DNA of 64,000 nucleotides from Histomonas meleagridis (lineage: Eukaryota; Parabasalia; Tritrichomonadida; Dientamoebidae), in contig WSYJ01000086.1 of NCBI GenBank assembly GCA_020186115.1, forward strand, positions 186,001-250,000, read 5' to 3'. The notes beneath the pieces are model-generated. The model was not told where the DNA came from. It ran no database searches and saw nothing but the letters and a program-made list of their open reading frames with translations. A program made the position numbers and the translations under genes. Below are positions 49,142-59,396 of the stretch, piece after piece. Position 1 is the stretch's first letter; every line of letters begins with the position of its first letter.

Positions 49142-49516
49142 TTACAATTGAAACTGAAGTTTTCGCTTGTTTGGCCTAACATCGTCTTTCGCCTTTGGTT
49201 CCTCGATTTTCGGCGGCTGGCGATGCGCAGTGTTCGGTTTGAAGTTTTGGAGAAGTTGAAATATCTTGGAACCAGTCGAATTCCTGATGAGCTCTTGTCG
49301 CTTCTGTGGTTTGGCTGGAGCAGAAACTTTCGGTTCATCTGTTTTGATTTCTTCGTTTTCTATAACGCGTGGTTGATATGTGAGTTTCCAATGTTGATTA
49401 ACATCTTCGTTAAAAGCATTGATTTCTTCTGTTTCTTGCTCGAAAATGTTCTTCTGTGGATGGTCACCAAATAATATGGTGTTGGATGAAATTAAAAAAG
49501 CTGATTCTTCTCTCAT
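49142..49516 (-). CDS. Hypothetical charged protein
   Basis: 124 residues from ATG 49516; no family recognised. The N-terminal half is acidic (FEQETEEINAFNEDVNQHWKL), the C-terminal half basic and Pro/Lys/Arg-rich (SAPAKPQKRQELIRN, ARNP-free KLQFQL end). It is probably disordered, with a Trp-containing middle. Base composition resembles the adjacent RanBP1 gene rather than AT-rich spacer, which supports it being real. Its stop lies only 18 bases from the RanBP1 stop. Being antisense-open in other frames, some doubt remains. Confidence 0.5.
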   Translation of the reverse strand: MREESAFLISSNTILFGDHPQKNIFEQETEEINAFNEDVNQHWKLTYQPRVIENEEIKTDEPKVSAPAKPQKRQELIRNSTGSKIFQLLQNFKPNTAHRQPPKIEEPKAKDDVRPNKRKLQFQL

Positions 49517-49721
49517 AACAGACCTTGTGTCACTTTTGTCATGTCTGCAAAGCTTCGGAATAACAAAATAAATTAAAACATTAAGAAAATATATAATAGA
49601 ATTTTTTTTCTCACAAATTTTTTATAAAGGTAATTACATATTAGTATATTTTAAGTTTTTACTGATATCTCAAATCATGAACTACATCAAAAAATCAATG
49701 ATGTTTGTAACAAGCACAAAG

Positions 49722-50004
49722 CTTTTGGATTTTGTATTAAAAATGTTGATAAAGATTTAATTGATCACTTCATCACCAACAAAAATTAGAACAGTTAGTC
49801 TAGTGCTAACACTTGTTATGCACACTTTCATGCAGCTTAATTTGGGGTATTCAATGTGGTAAATAAACGCAAACTTCCCGTCAAAATTACTGATATCAGT
49901 AAATGGTCCATAGACAACAAACAAATAGTCATAGATCGTCAAGATCAGAGTGTCTTCACGTACAATATTTTGAAACAATTTCAATATAAAAATAAATGGA
50001 ATTG
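49722..50004 (+). pseudogene. Metacaspase relic
   Basis: It is homologous at nucleotide and peptide level to the C-terminal half of the 40724 metacaspase: LIDHFITNKN (LIDHLINNKN), a ruined catalytic stretch ANTCYAHFHAA where TDACHSGS should be, KRKLPVKITDIS (GRELPDKIISIS), and IVIDRQDQSVFTYNILK (TVIERQDQGVFTYNLTK). Stops and frame changes are present, and the N-terminal half with the His is gone. The downstream flank (ATCGATTTCAATTTT) also matches that of the intact gene. Confidence 0.8.
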
Positions 50005-50230
50005 ATCAAATTAAATAAGTTATTAATTATGAGAATCGATTTCAATTTTAATAATTTATTTTTGTTTATTAAAAATTTTTTGTTTGTCCTTAGTTAATCA
50101 AAGTATGAATTTTAGAGCATTCATTATGTTATTCAATTTTTCTACCGTAAGATTTTTGTGGCTATTAATAGAAAGAAGACAAACATTTATTCATTGATTA
50201 TAATATTGTGCAATTCATTAATTTTTGTGT

Positions 50231-50242
50231 CTGGTTTTTTGT
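50231..50242 (+). promoter_or_regulatory. CTGGTTTTTTGT element upstream of BspA
   Basis: Same motif and spacing to a TCATTAA initiator (50258) as in the other BspA genes. Confidence 0.4.
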
Positions 50243-50277
50243 CTTCACATTACCATTTCATTAATATTCTAATCAGA

Positions 50278-51784
50278 ATGATTGCTCTACTCCTTTGTAA
50301 CCTTATTATTCCTACTTTCGAAATTTTCGATAATAGTACAAAAAATCTTAGAATACAAACTGAAGAAGATTTTCAAACCTCAACAGAATTTAAAGATGAA
50401 ACATTACATTTAATAATTGAAGATGAAATTGCATCAATACCATCTAAAGCATTTGAAGGATGGGAGAAAATATCATGCGTTAATATTGGAAATTCAGTCA
50501 CTTCAATTGGAGAATCTGCTTTTAAAGAATGTTTCAACTTAATCAATGTTACCTTTGGCAATAATGTAAACACAATTGAGAGAGGTGCATTTTATAGGTG
50601 TTATCAATTATCAGAAGCTATTTTTGGTGATAATCTTGCGACAATTGGTCATCATTCATTTGCTGAATGTTCATCACTTAAAACTGTTAAGTTATCAGCA
50701 ACTGTTTCTTCAATTGAAGAAAAAGCATTTTCTGAGTGCAAAAAATTAACAAACATCAACTTAGGTGAAAATCTTAAAAAAAATCCCTAGAAAATCATTT
50801 GAAAAATCTTCATCACTTGAAAATATCATATTACCAAATTCAGTAACCTTGATTGAAGACTATGCATTTTTTGAATGTTCTAAATTAACATATGTTACTG
50901 TTGGAGAAAACTTAGTTAATATTAAGGAACATGCATTTTCTTCTTGTGAATCACTTTTAAGATTTCCATTCCCAAATTCACTTTCTGAAATTGGATCTTA
51001 TTCATTTTCTGAATGTAAGAAATTAACAGATGTTATCTTTGGAGAAAGTTTAACATCAATTGGCGATCATGCATTTTCAGATTGTTCATCAATCCAAAGC
51101 ATTCAATTGCCAAACTCGTTAACAACAATTAAAGATTATACATTTTCTCATTGTACTCAAATTACAAACATTATTTTAGGAAACGAAGTTACTTCACTTG
51201 GTTCAGGTTCATTTGCTTTTTGTGATTCTATTATCAAAATCCAAATTCCAAATTCAGTAACTTCTATTGGAGCAATGGCATTCTGATATTGTTCCAAATT
51301 ATCAGTGCTTCTTCTTGGTTGTAATGTTGATTCAATCGGACAGCAAGCATTTTGTGATTGTACTTCTCTTACATGTGTTTATTACTATGGTAACAATGCA
51401 CCTATTATTGACCAGAATGCATTTGATAATTGTCCTATTCAATCTGTAATGACATTAGATTCATATGATTCATCAAAATTTGGTAACTTTGATGTATCGA
51501 AAGGGACAACAATTCAAGAATGTAATCCATGGCCATCAAATACATTTACACAACCATATTTACCTTCAGCTTTAAATTTAAATGGGCTTGCTAGCTCAGA
51601 CAAAAATTCTATTGCATCAACTAATTCATTCTCTCAATCAAATTCCTCTAAGTCAATTCCAAAAACTGCAGTAATTGCTCTTAGCGCAGGTGCTGCTTGC
51701 TTGGTAGTTGTAATCATTGTCATAATCACAATTTTCGTGATTAGATACAAAAACTTCCAAAATATAAGTAATTTTAAAGCATAA
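50278..51784 (+). pseudogene. BspA-like LRR surface protein with frameshift and nonsense codon
   Basis: ATG 50278 (MIALLLCNLIIPTFEIF) aligns with the other BspA starts and follows a TCATTAA initiator; the frame's further upstream extension is not needed. LRR_5 repeats run to 50780, where an A8 run shifts the frame (LGENLKKNP-stop; with seven A it would read LKKIPRKSF). Coding resumes to 51284-51286, where a TGA replaces the usual Gly/Asp codon in AFxYCSKL. The same frame then continues through FYGN-like YYYGNNAPIIDQNAFDNC, the stalk, the membrane span (VIALSAGAACLVVVIIVIITIFVI) and RYKNF. Two lesions suggest a pseudogene, although everything else is intact. Confidence 0.85.
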
Positions 51785-52387
51785 AATAAACCTAATTAAC
51801 GCTTAAATATTTTTGAATTTTGATGTAATGAAATTTAAATGGACTAATTTTACTAATAATTAATGTCCTACCTACTATTATCATCATAATATTCTTTTGA
51901 AAATAATTCCTATCTTTAAATAGTTAATGTTTTTAATAAAAATTGAGTAAAACATTCTCAATATTAAAAAAAATATTCGTTTCTTTTGATTATTTAAAAT
52001 AAATTATTTACCATTCTATTATAAATATCTAAATAGGTTCTTATGAAACACCTAAGAAAAAATTTTATCTATTAATATTTTTAAAAAAATAAAAATTAGT
52101 TTTATATTTTTATAAATTTTTTTAATTGACTTACCCAATTTTATTTTGATTACTTATTAATTCATATTTATTATTATTTTTTAAAAAAAAATTTTTATCT
52201 TATGCATGAAGGGTCTCATGAAATATTAAAATAAAATTAATTTTATTATTTTTATGTGCATTCATGAATTGAACACATAACTAACAATCTTTTACCTAAT
52301 AAATTTTTTTAATATAAAGGTTTTGTATTACCATATATTGTGAAGACAAATAAATATATTATCTATGTAAAATATTGGGTTTAGTTT
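51785..52387. other. Intergenic, extremely AT-rich, nothing recognised
   Basis: Long A and T runs; no ORF or RNA. Confidence 0.6.
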
Positions 52388-53478
52388 GTGTCTGGTTTTT
52401 GTGTTATAATTTTAAGTTTTTTATTATTTTGTTCCAATTTATCTAAAGTTACCATCGGTGACAATGTTAGCACAATATCATATGGTGCATTTGAAAGATG
52501 TTATAAATTATTAGATGTTATCTTGGGATATAATATAACTACAATTGGTCATCATTCATTTGCAAATTGTTCATCACTTAAATTTCTTAAAATCCCAGAT
52601 TTAGTTTTGATAATCGAAGAATATGCATTTTCTTATTGTTATAAATTAGCCACAGTTCTTTTTGGAGAAAAGCTAACTGAAATCAGTTCAGGTTCATTTA
52701 TGGAATGCATGCAAAAGAATAAAATTATCAAATACGATTACTCAGATTGAAAACCATTCATTTTATAGATGTTATTATTTGACAGAAGTTATTTTTGGAG
52801 AAAAACTTACTAAAATATATCCATATGCATTTTTTAGATGCATGTCACTTGTAAATATTAGGCTTCCAAATTCAGTCTTCAATTGATAGATTGGCATTTG
52901 GATTTTGTACTAATTTATCAGCGCTAATTATTGGTTCTAATGTAGATTCAATTGGACATCAAGAATTTTGTAATTGACATTCCCTTATGTGTATTTATTA
53001 TTATGGTAACAAAGAACCTAAGATTGATAAAACAACATTTGATAATTGTTCTGCTCAATATGTAATGACATTAGATTCATATAATTCAACAAAATTTGAT
53101 AAATTTAATTTATCGAAAGGGACAACAATTGATGATTGCAAACCATGGCCAACAAATACATTTACACAATCAAATACATTTTTTATTTCAAATACATTTT
53201 CTATCACACATACATATACTATATCAAACACATATACTCACTCAAATACATATACAAAAATAAACACTATTTCTAAATCGCATACAAGTTCTATTAAACC
53301 ATCTAATGCATTTTCTCAATCAAACATCATATCTAACTTAGTACCATCCAAATCGACAGCAAAAACCACATCAATTGCAGTTGGTTTAGGTGTTTCTTCT
53401 CAATTAATTGTGATTGTTGTTTTAGTAGTCATTTTTGTTATTAGGTACCGAAGAAAAAAGAATTCTAGTATTCAATAA
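52388..53478 (+). pseudogene. BspA-like gene lacking its N-terminus, multiply broken
   Basis: The conserved upstream CTGGTTTTTGTGTT element (52392) is followed almost directly by LRRs (KVTIGDNVSTISYGAFERCYKL), so initiator, signal peptide and first repeats are deleted. Frame changes and stops lie between about 52720 and 52985; the repeats remain recognisable (NHSFYRCYYLTEVIFGEKL, RLAFGFCTNLSALIIGSN). The last frame, 52987-53478, is open through YYYGNKEPKIDKTTFDNC, a long Ser/Asn/Thr stalk (NTFSITHTYTISNTYTHSNTYT), a membrane span and RYRRKKNSSIQ. Confidence 0.85.
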
Positions 53479-53925
53479 TATTACAAGTATTCAATAATAT
53501 TTCTCATGCGTTTGAGTAATATAAACTATATTATTAGATTTACCCTTATCTGAAGTTTGTTGGAAAATTGTTTCGAAAAAAAAGAAAATGATTACAAGAA
53601 AAGTTATCAGATAAATTTGATTTAAAATTTAAACATTTTGATCTGAACATACATTTTAATATTCCATCGATGTAATAGAAACTTAATAAAAATTTTTTTG
53701 ATATTTTAAGTGTATATATTAGAAAAAAAATTATAAAATTTCTGAAGGAACATCACCAAGAGCAGGAAATACTCTATAGTGTCCTCCGTTTATTAAATAA
53801 GTCGAAGACAGACAAACAAACATTTATTAACTCATTCATAACTTATTTGTTATGTTTTTTTGTTTTTGTTTATCAACTGGTTTTTGTGTTAAAATTTCCA
53901 TTTCATTTTTATTAGAGCAATACGA

Positions 53926-55149
53926 ATGTTTACTCTTTTATTTTCTATTCTTATCGTTCCAACTTTAGAGATCAAATTCGATAATGCAACAAAAACACTT
54001 ACAATAGAGAATGAAACTGATTTTAAAAATGCAAGACAATATGCAGAAAGAACATCAATTTTAATAATTGCTGATGGAATTACATCAATACCAAACGGAA
54101 CATTTAAAGGATGGGAGAATCTGACTTCGGCTAAAATCGGGAATTCAGTAACTATAATTAATCGCGTAGCATTTTACGAGTGTTTCAATTTATCAAATGT
54201 TATTTTTGGTGAAAAAATTAATACAATTTCTTACGGCGCTTTTTTAAGGTGCATAAAATTAAAAGAAATTACATTTGGAGAAAGTCTCAAAAAAATTGAG
54301 ATGTATTCATTTGCTAATTGTTCATCACTTGAAAAAATTAAATTATCAAATTCAGTTTCTATAATAGAAAAACAAGCATTTTCAGAATGTACCAAATTAG
54401 TTAATGTCAGTTTAGGAGAAAGTATAATTACAATTAATGTATCTACTTTTAATAAATGTTCTTCACTTGAAAAAATTAAATTACCAAATTCAATAATCAC
54501 AATTCAAGCACATGCATTTTATGAATGCATAAAACTAAAAGAAATTCTTTTTGGAGAAAAGTTATCTAAAATTGGCCAATATGCATTTGCTTATTGTAGT
54601 TCCCTTAAAAGCGTTGAAATTCCAAATTCAGTAACTTTGATTGACAAAGAAGCATTTGCTTTTTGTTATAATTTATCAAGACTTATTTTAGGAGAAAAGG
54701 TATCTTCAATCGGATTTGGGGCATTTTGGAATTGTTCTTCTCTTTCATGCATTTATTTTTATGGCAACAAAGAACCTAATGTAAATGAAACTGCATTTGA
54801 TGGATGTCCTGCAAAAACTGTAATGATTATCGGTTCTTATAATTCGACGAAATTTGGTGACTTTAATTTATCAATTGGAACTACAATTGAAGGTTGCGGT
54901 GCATGGCCAACAAGTACATTTACACAATCCAATACATTTACAAAACCAAATAGATTTACGACAACAAATTCAAATACACAATCAAACATACTATCTAGTT
55001 CAGCAGAATCAAAATCCAAATCAAATACCACGGCAATCGTAGTTGGTGTAACTGTCCCTGCTTTACTTGTTTTAATTGGTGTTTTAGTAACAATTTTCGT
55101 TATTAAATCCCGAAAGAAAGAAACTACAACTCTTCAGGAAAATTTATAA
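53926..55149 (+). CDS. BspA-like LRR surface protein (intact, block A')
   Basis: 407 residues from ATG 53926. It is almost identical to 36119-37408 across the LRRs (for example YGAFLRCIKLKEITFG) but lacks 22 stalk residues (the SSSATPVTSSTPITY stretch). It has signal peptide, LRR_5 repeats, FYGNKEPNVNETAFDGCPAK, membrane span, KSRKKE and TTTLQENL. Initiator TCATTTTTATTAG at 53903; upstream CTGGTTTTTGTGTT at 53877. Surface protein; ligand unknown. The high identity to the block A copy points to recent duplication or ongoing gene conversion. Confidence 0.93.
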   Translation: MFTLLFSILIVPTLEIKFDNATKTLTIENETDFKNARQYAERTSILIIADGITSIPNGTFKGWENLTSAKIGNSVTIINRVAFYECFNLSNVIFGEKINTISYGAFLRCIKLKEITFGESLKKIEMYSFANCSSLEKIKLSNSVSIIEKQAFSECTKLVNVSLGESIITINVSTFNKCSSLEKIKLPNSIITIQAHAFYECIKLKEILFGEKLSKIGQYAFAYCSSLKSVEIPNSVTLIDKEAFAFCYNLSRLILGEKVSSIGFGAFWNCSSLSCIYFYGNKEPNVNETAFDGCPAKTVMIIGSYNSTKFGDFNLSIGTTIEGCGAWPTSTFTQSNTFTKPNRFTTTNSNTQSNILSSSAESKSKSNTTAIVVGVTVPALLVLIGVLVTIFVIKSRKKETTTLQENL

Positions 55150-55271
55150 GTTTTACAGTAATATAGCTCTTAAAAATTAAAGAAAATCCAAAGTTCTTTA
55201 AAACATAACTAAAGGTTAAATTTAACAAAATCAACTTCTTATGTGTTTGACAAATAACATTTTTTAGTTAT

Positions 55272-55505
55272 TCAATAAAGATAATAATCAGAATATATAT
55301 CTTGTAAAAGATTTGTAATCTTAAGTTCCCTTTCCGAATATACAGAACCATTTTCTAAAACAATATGAATTGAATGATTTGATGAAGAAATTATTTTTAT
55401 TTGATTATTTATATTTAAATTTAATTCTAATCCATTGGTTTGTGCTTCTTCATTTGAAATTCCTTGTAATTCACCAAAAAGAATCATTTTTTGATTCAAA
55501 TTCAT
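55272..55505 (-). pseudogene. Truncated RCC1-like ORF (block A' copy)
   Basis: 77 residues from ATG 55505, the same truncated product as 35762-35995 with ILNEE changed to ISNEE (as in the full gene). Same breakpoint at GSVYSERELKI. Confidence 0.8.
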
Positions 55506-55543
55506 TATAAATTTGGAGCAGACATGTGACATGAAAACGCCAA

Positions 55544-55801
55544 ATGGAGAAAATTCTTCTTTGTTGGCCACTTGATGAATATATTCATAAAAAGATAGTT
55601 ATTGAAATGCAAGGAGGACGAGAAATTCGAGGTATTCTTAATGGTTATGATCAATTTGGGAATCTTGTTATAGGAGAATGTTTTGAAACGATTCCTTTAA
55701 CTAAAACAGAAAATTTCAAACCTCGAAAACTTGGGACTGCAGTTGTTCGATTCCCTCATATTCTTGCAATTGATCAAGTTGAAGAAGAAGAAGAAAAATA
55801 A
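55544..55801 (+). CDS. Sm/LSm protein, SmG/LSm7 type (block A' copy)
   Basis: 85 residues from ATG 55544, identical to the block A protein except for one extra Glu in the acidic tail. Sm1 GGREIRGILNGYD and Sm2 VVRFPHIL as described there. It is divergent from the truncated RCC1 ORF across 38 bases and convergent with the ALG13 pseudogene. Which of the two intact copies is the main expressed gene cannot be told from sequence. Confidence 0.85.
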   Translation: MEKILLCWPLDEYIHKKIVIEMQGGREIRGILNGYDQFGNLVIGECFETIPLTKTENFKPRKLGTAVVRFPHILAIDQVEEEEEK

Positions 55802-55832
55802 ATTTTTTTTTAAATAAATCTTTATATATTTT

Positions 55833-56331
55833 TTATTTTACAATATTAAAATGGAAATGTTCATTAATTGCTGAAACAAATTCTGTGCCATCAAATTCTA
55901 TCTTTTGTGCTTGAATTTTTTCCAACTTTTCGAAAAGTTTCGAGAAAGAAATTTTTCAACATATCGATATTTTTAATATTCCTTTTTGATGACATTCTGT
56001 CGCTAATTCAAGCTGGTGATTTTCCATCAATTCTTCATTCATTACAACTAAAAAGTGCTTTATCAAGTTGAAGAACTTCTAAGATCGTACCTGCTCCTGC
56101 ATGTCCAATAATAAAATCTGATGTTTCTAAATATTTATGAAATTCTTCTGGACTTGCATATGAAAAATATTGGTCAAGATATTTAACTTCTTTTTCGTAA
56201 CAACCGACTTGTGCAATAATTTTATCATAACCTAAAGACTTACTAATTTCAAGAAATTCTTTACTATCAATTTTTGAGATTAAAGCATCAAAATGTGTTG
56301 AACCAACGCAAACAAAAATTGTTTTCCCCAT
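55833..56331 (-). pseudogene. ALG13, frameshifted copy
   Basis: ATG 56331 and the first about 93 residues are identical to the intact gene. An extra T (five instead of four) in the CTTTTAG stretch near 56045 shifts the frame, giving ALFSCNE and a stop. Downstream sequence stays homologous to the 3' end, with further small changes near 55950-55970 (extra bases around KISICxKISFS). Likely a pseudogene because more than one difference hits the frame. Confidence 0.85.
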
Positions 56332-56398
56332 TTATGTAGAATTGTGAGGTGAAATAATACTAACGGTCATCAACGGTTTTGGTCTGGCCTTTGCTCAA

Positions 56399-57049
56399 AT
56401 GAGGCTTACCCTCGCTTATCCTGATCATGGCACACAAATTTGCATTGATGTAGAAGATCCAGTTGCCCTCAACAGTCTTTACGATCACCGTCTTGGACAA
56501 GATATTGATGGTTCCATTCTTGGCCAACAATTTGCTGGTTATCTTTTCCGTCTTGGAGGTGGCTTTGATAAACAAGGTTTCCCAATGAAACAAGGTGTTC
56601 TTACCCCACGTCGTGTTCGTCTTCTTCTTCGCGCTGGTACATCATGCTATCGTCCACGTAAAGATGGTGAACGTAAAAGGAAGACAGTTCGTGGCTGTGT
56701 CATTTCTTCCGAAATTTCCGCTCTTCACCTCATTGTTCTTAAGAAGGGTGATGCTGAAATTGAAGGACTTACAGATAAAGTAGTTCCTCGTCGTTATGGT
56801 CCAAAGCGTGCAACAAGGATTAGGGCCATCTTCGGCGCTGATAAGAAGGCTGATGTTACCAAACTTGTTCTTCGTCGTGAAGTTAAGCCAGGTAAATTCA
56901 CACAACCAAAGATCCAACGCCTTATTACACCACGTCGTCTTGCTCGCAAGGCCAAGTTTTTGAAGGAAAAGAAGGCACGCAGGGAAGCAGCCGCCAAGAA
57001 GGCTGAAGCTTATAAGGCATTACTCGAACAAAGAGGTTTGAAGCACTAA
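56399..57049 (+). CDS. RPS6: 40S ribosomal protein eS6
   Basis: 216 residues from ATG 56399. eS6 landmarks: GGGFDKQGFPMKQGVLTPRRVRLLL, CYRPRKDGERKRKTVRGCVIS, GLTDKVVPRRYGPKRATRIRAIF and KIQRLITPRRLARK. It binds 18S rRNA on the right foot of the 40S subunit. The protein stops at LEQRGLKH, so the C-terminal Arg/Ser tail that carries the S6-kinase phosphorylation sites in animals and yeast is absent (human eS6 has 249 residues). Very strong codon bias, high expression. TAAA overlaps the stop. The divergent ALG13 copy starts 67 bases upstream. Confidence 0.96.
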   Translation: MRLTLAYPDHGTQICIDVEDPVALNSLYDHRLGQDIDGSILGQQFAGYLFRLGGGFDKQGFPMKQGVLTPRRVRLLLRAGTSCYRPRKDGERKRKTVRGCVISSEISALHLIVLKKGDAEIEGLTDKVVPRRYGPKRATRIRAIFGADKKADVTKLVLRREVKPGKFTQPKIQRLITPRRLARKAKFLKEKKARREAAAKKAEAYKALLEQRGLKH

Positions 57050-57229
57050 AAAATTAATTTTAGCCCTCAATATTCTTTTACTTTACAGTGAAAGCTTAAA
57101 TTCGTTTCATTTTCGATCTAAAACATGAGAAATTTGAAATTTCAACTTAGTACCGATAGCATCGACTTTTTATGTTCAATGGATTATAATTTTCACAATT
57201 TTATAAACAATTTCGATAGAAATAATTTA

Positions 57230-59233
57230 TTACATTTTGTTGTCAGTTGACTGCCAGTCCACTCTTAATCTTGTAATGCGTATAATTATACTTTGTTCAA
57301 TAGACAGCTTATTTTTTTCGTTATTTTTGAAGTTTAATTCATCCGGTGATTGCATTGTTAACACTTTTGTAATATCAATAACTCTTTCGAATGCTGATGG
57401 GCAGAAGAAGAATGTTTCCAACCAATTCACGATTCTTCTCATTAAAACAGCGCCATTTGCATCGAATTTCTTCGACATTATTACTGTTTCCAATCTTTTT
57501 GTAAAATAAGGCGCTAAAGACTTCAACAGTAATTCATAATTACTTTTGTTCAACAAATCCTTATATCCATTAAATATTTTCCCGAATCCGGCCTTAAAAT
57601 CTTCTTGCAATTGTATTTCCATTTCAACGGAAACGTCGTTTGCCATTTGAGCTCTAAGAAATACGTCGCAAAGTTTTTCTGTTTGTGGACGTAAATTTCT
57701 TATTAAAGCGTCAAATTGTATTTCAAGATCAGCTTCGAGTTGTTTTCCGCAATTTTTAAGGTCATTTAAGCCCGATGAAATTGCAGCAAGATCATCATCA
57801 GTGAAATGTTTAGATACAGTCGTCTCAATCATAGAAGATAATTTCGATATATACATTTTAACTCCATCCATTGTGTTCATTAATATACAATTACGACTTT
57901 GATTACCGCCAAGTTTAGATGTAGTTGTTTTAATAATTGGCATTAATTGATCACGAATAGCTAATGAGATAACATTAAAAATGGTACATGTAGTCGAAGC
58001 AGAGTCTGTAATAACAGAACGATTAAGTGTACGATGTAGAATGAAAAATAAATCATCAATAGCATTAACAACAGATTCTGTATTAGACATTGATTGAATA
58101 ATTGCTAAAAGTTCTTTGGTGACACTTCGTAAATAATATTGCGTGAATAATGCATATTGAACAAGTAGAAATTGAATCGATCGTGTAAATTTAGTATGTT
58201 GTGGTGTACCTGAATTTGATGTTGAAAATTTGAATTTATAATTTTTGAAAAAATCTGTTTTAATACCAAATTTGATTTTGGTCTTAATGAAATTATCAAA
58301 AAGAGCAAATTGATGTGCAAAAATGGAAATTTCATCATTAACTAAATCTAATATTGCTGGTTTGATTTCTTTAGATTCGGAACATTTCATTTCTAAATCA
58401 TGAAGATTACGATAATCAGAATAATTAGAAATAATTTCTTCAATTTTATCATCACAGCGATCTAAAAGAAGTCGTATGAAAACAGCAAATTGTCCAGGAT
58501 CAGATAAAATTGGTATCGAGGTAAGAATATGAGACGATATGCAATCAAGAAATTTAACGTACACCTCAACGTGGGGTGCCCTGTTTTCATCGTTGTTCGA
58601 CGTTGGCTTGATGGATTGGATGAGATTGATGCGAATGTCTCGTGTTTCTTCAAGAATCTGTTTGTGTTGTAAATCGGCAAGTTGATTGATACCTTCAACT
58701 TGTGCACCGCATTTGTTGTAATATTGAAAGATCTCCGTTGGATTTTCTTCAAGTTTTTCATTGAGAATAAGTAGAGTAGCTTTTCGAGCTGAATCAATTT
58801 TAGCAGAATCTGTTGGAGATAGTAGGTGATGCGGGATTTGAAGTAAGCGGTGAATGTGATCACAACATTGAATAATGTCTTTTTTGGAAATATAATTGTC
58901 AATTGTTCCAAGACACTCAGTTAGATCTGCTAAATTTTTAACATATGATGCGGTCTGAGTACACCTAGAAATTGCAGTATCCACTTCTTCTATTCTATCT
59001 GAAAGATCACTTGCTAATATAAAAACAGAATTTATTTGCTTGGATGAACTTGAGAATATCCTCGGAATTTCTAACAAAGAAGATAATGCAGAGTTTAATT
59101 CTTTTTTGAATGTGTTGATTGATTCTGTTTGCTGATGCTCATTTGAAGCAATAAAAGATTGAAGTGCTTCTTCTTGTTGCTTGTATGAATTCATTCGTGA
59201 GATTAATTGTTGTTTTTGACTTTCAAGATTCAT
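57230..59233 (-). CDS. COG4: Conserved oligomeric Golgi complex subunit 4 (COG4)
   Basis: 667 residues from ATG 59233. An N-terminal coiled coil (SQKQQLISRMNSYKQQEEAL; DLSDRIEEVDTAISRC) leads into ECLGTIDNYISKKDIIQCCDHIHRLLQI, matching COG4 (ALRSEDYEQAAAHIHRYL). The middle is helical. The C-terminus KRLETVIMSKKFDANGAVLMRRIVNWLETFF to SIIIRITRLRVDW matches the COG4 C-terminal domain (ALRIDF). COG tethers retrograde vesicles at the Golgi; loss affects glycosylation. Human COG4 has about 785 residues. It converges on eS6 with a 180-base gap. Confidence 0.85.
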   Translation of the reverse strand: MNLESQKQQLISRMNSYKQQEEALQSFIASNEHQQTESINTFKKELNSALSSLLEIPRIFSSSSKQINSVFILASDLSDRIEEVDTAISRCTQTASYVKNLADLTECLGTIDNYISKKDIIQCCDHIHRLLQIPHHLLSPTDSAKIDSARKATLLILNEKLEENPTEIFQYYNKCGAQVEGINQLADLQHKQILEETRDIRINLIQSIKPTSNNDENRAPHVEVYVKFLDCISSHILTSIPILSDPGQFAVFIRLLLDRCDDKIEEIISNYSDYRNLHDLEMKCSESKEIKPAILDLVNDEISIFAHQFALFDNFIKTKIKFGIKTDFFKNYKFKFSTSNSGTPQHTKFTRSIQFLLVQYALFTQYYLRSVTKELLAIIQSMSNTESVVNAIDDLFFILHRTLNRSVITDSASTTCTIFNVISLAIRDQLMPIIKTTTSKLGGNQSRNCILMNTMDGVKMYISKLSSMIETTVSKHFTDDDLAAISSGLNDLKNCGKQLEADLEIQFDALIRNLRPQTEKLCDVFLRAQMANDVSVEMEIQLQEDFKAGFGKIFNGYKDLLNKSNYELLLKSLAPYFTKRLETVIMSKKFDANGAVLMRRIVNWLETFFFCPSAFERVIDITKVLTMQSPDELNFKNNEKNKLSIEQSIIIRITRLRVDWQSTDNKM

Positions 59234-59396
59234 TTCCTTTGTTGGTTTGGAATTTAAACGGTTTCAAATATCGATAGGGGGGGTCAGGATTATGAAGGTT
59301 CAAATCTTGCTATGTTATTTAGGTTAAGGATGCCATATGTAGAAGATTACAAAAACATTATCGTTATGAAATTTCATTTGTTCAATCTTTCTAAAT

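Larger units (their letters stand above)
53503..56373 (-). repeat. Duplication block A' (inverted copy of 34905-37830)
   Basis: It contains BspA (+), truncated RCC1 (-), LSm (+) and frameshifted ALG13 (-), in mirror order to block A. Its right end lies 26 bases before the eS6 start, its left end 25 bases after the 52.4 kb BspA relic. Confidence 0.92.

Noticed and set aside
33970-56373. A single giant virus-like or Maverick element spanning the duplicated region
   Set aside because: No integrase, polymerase B, capsid or packaging ATPase genes are present; the pattern is explained by repeated segmental duplication.
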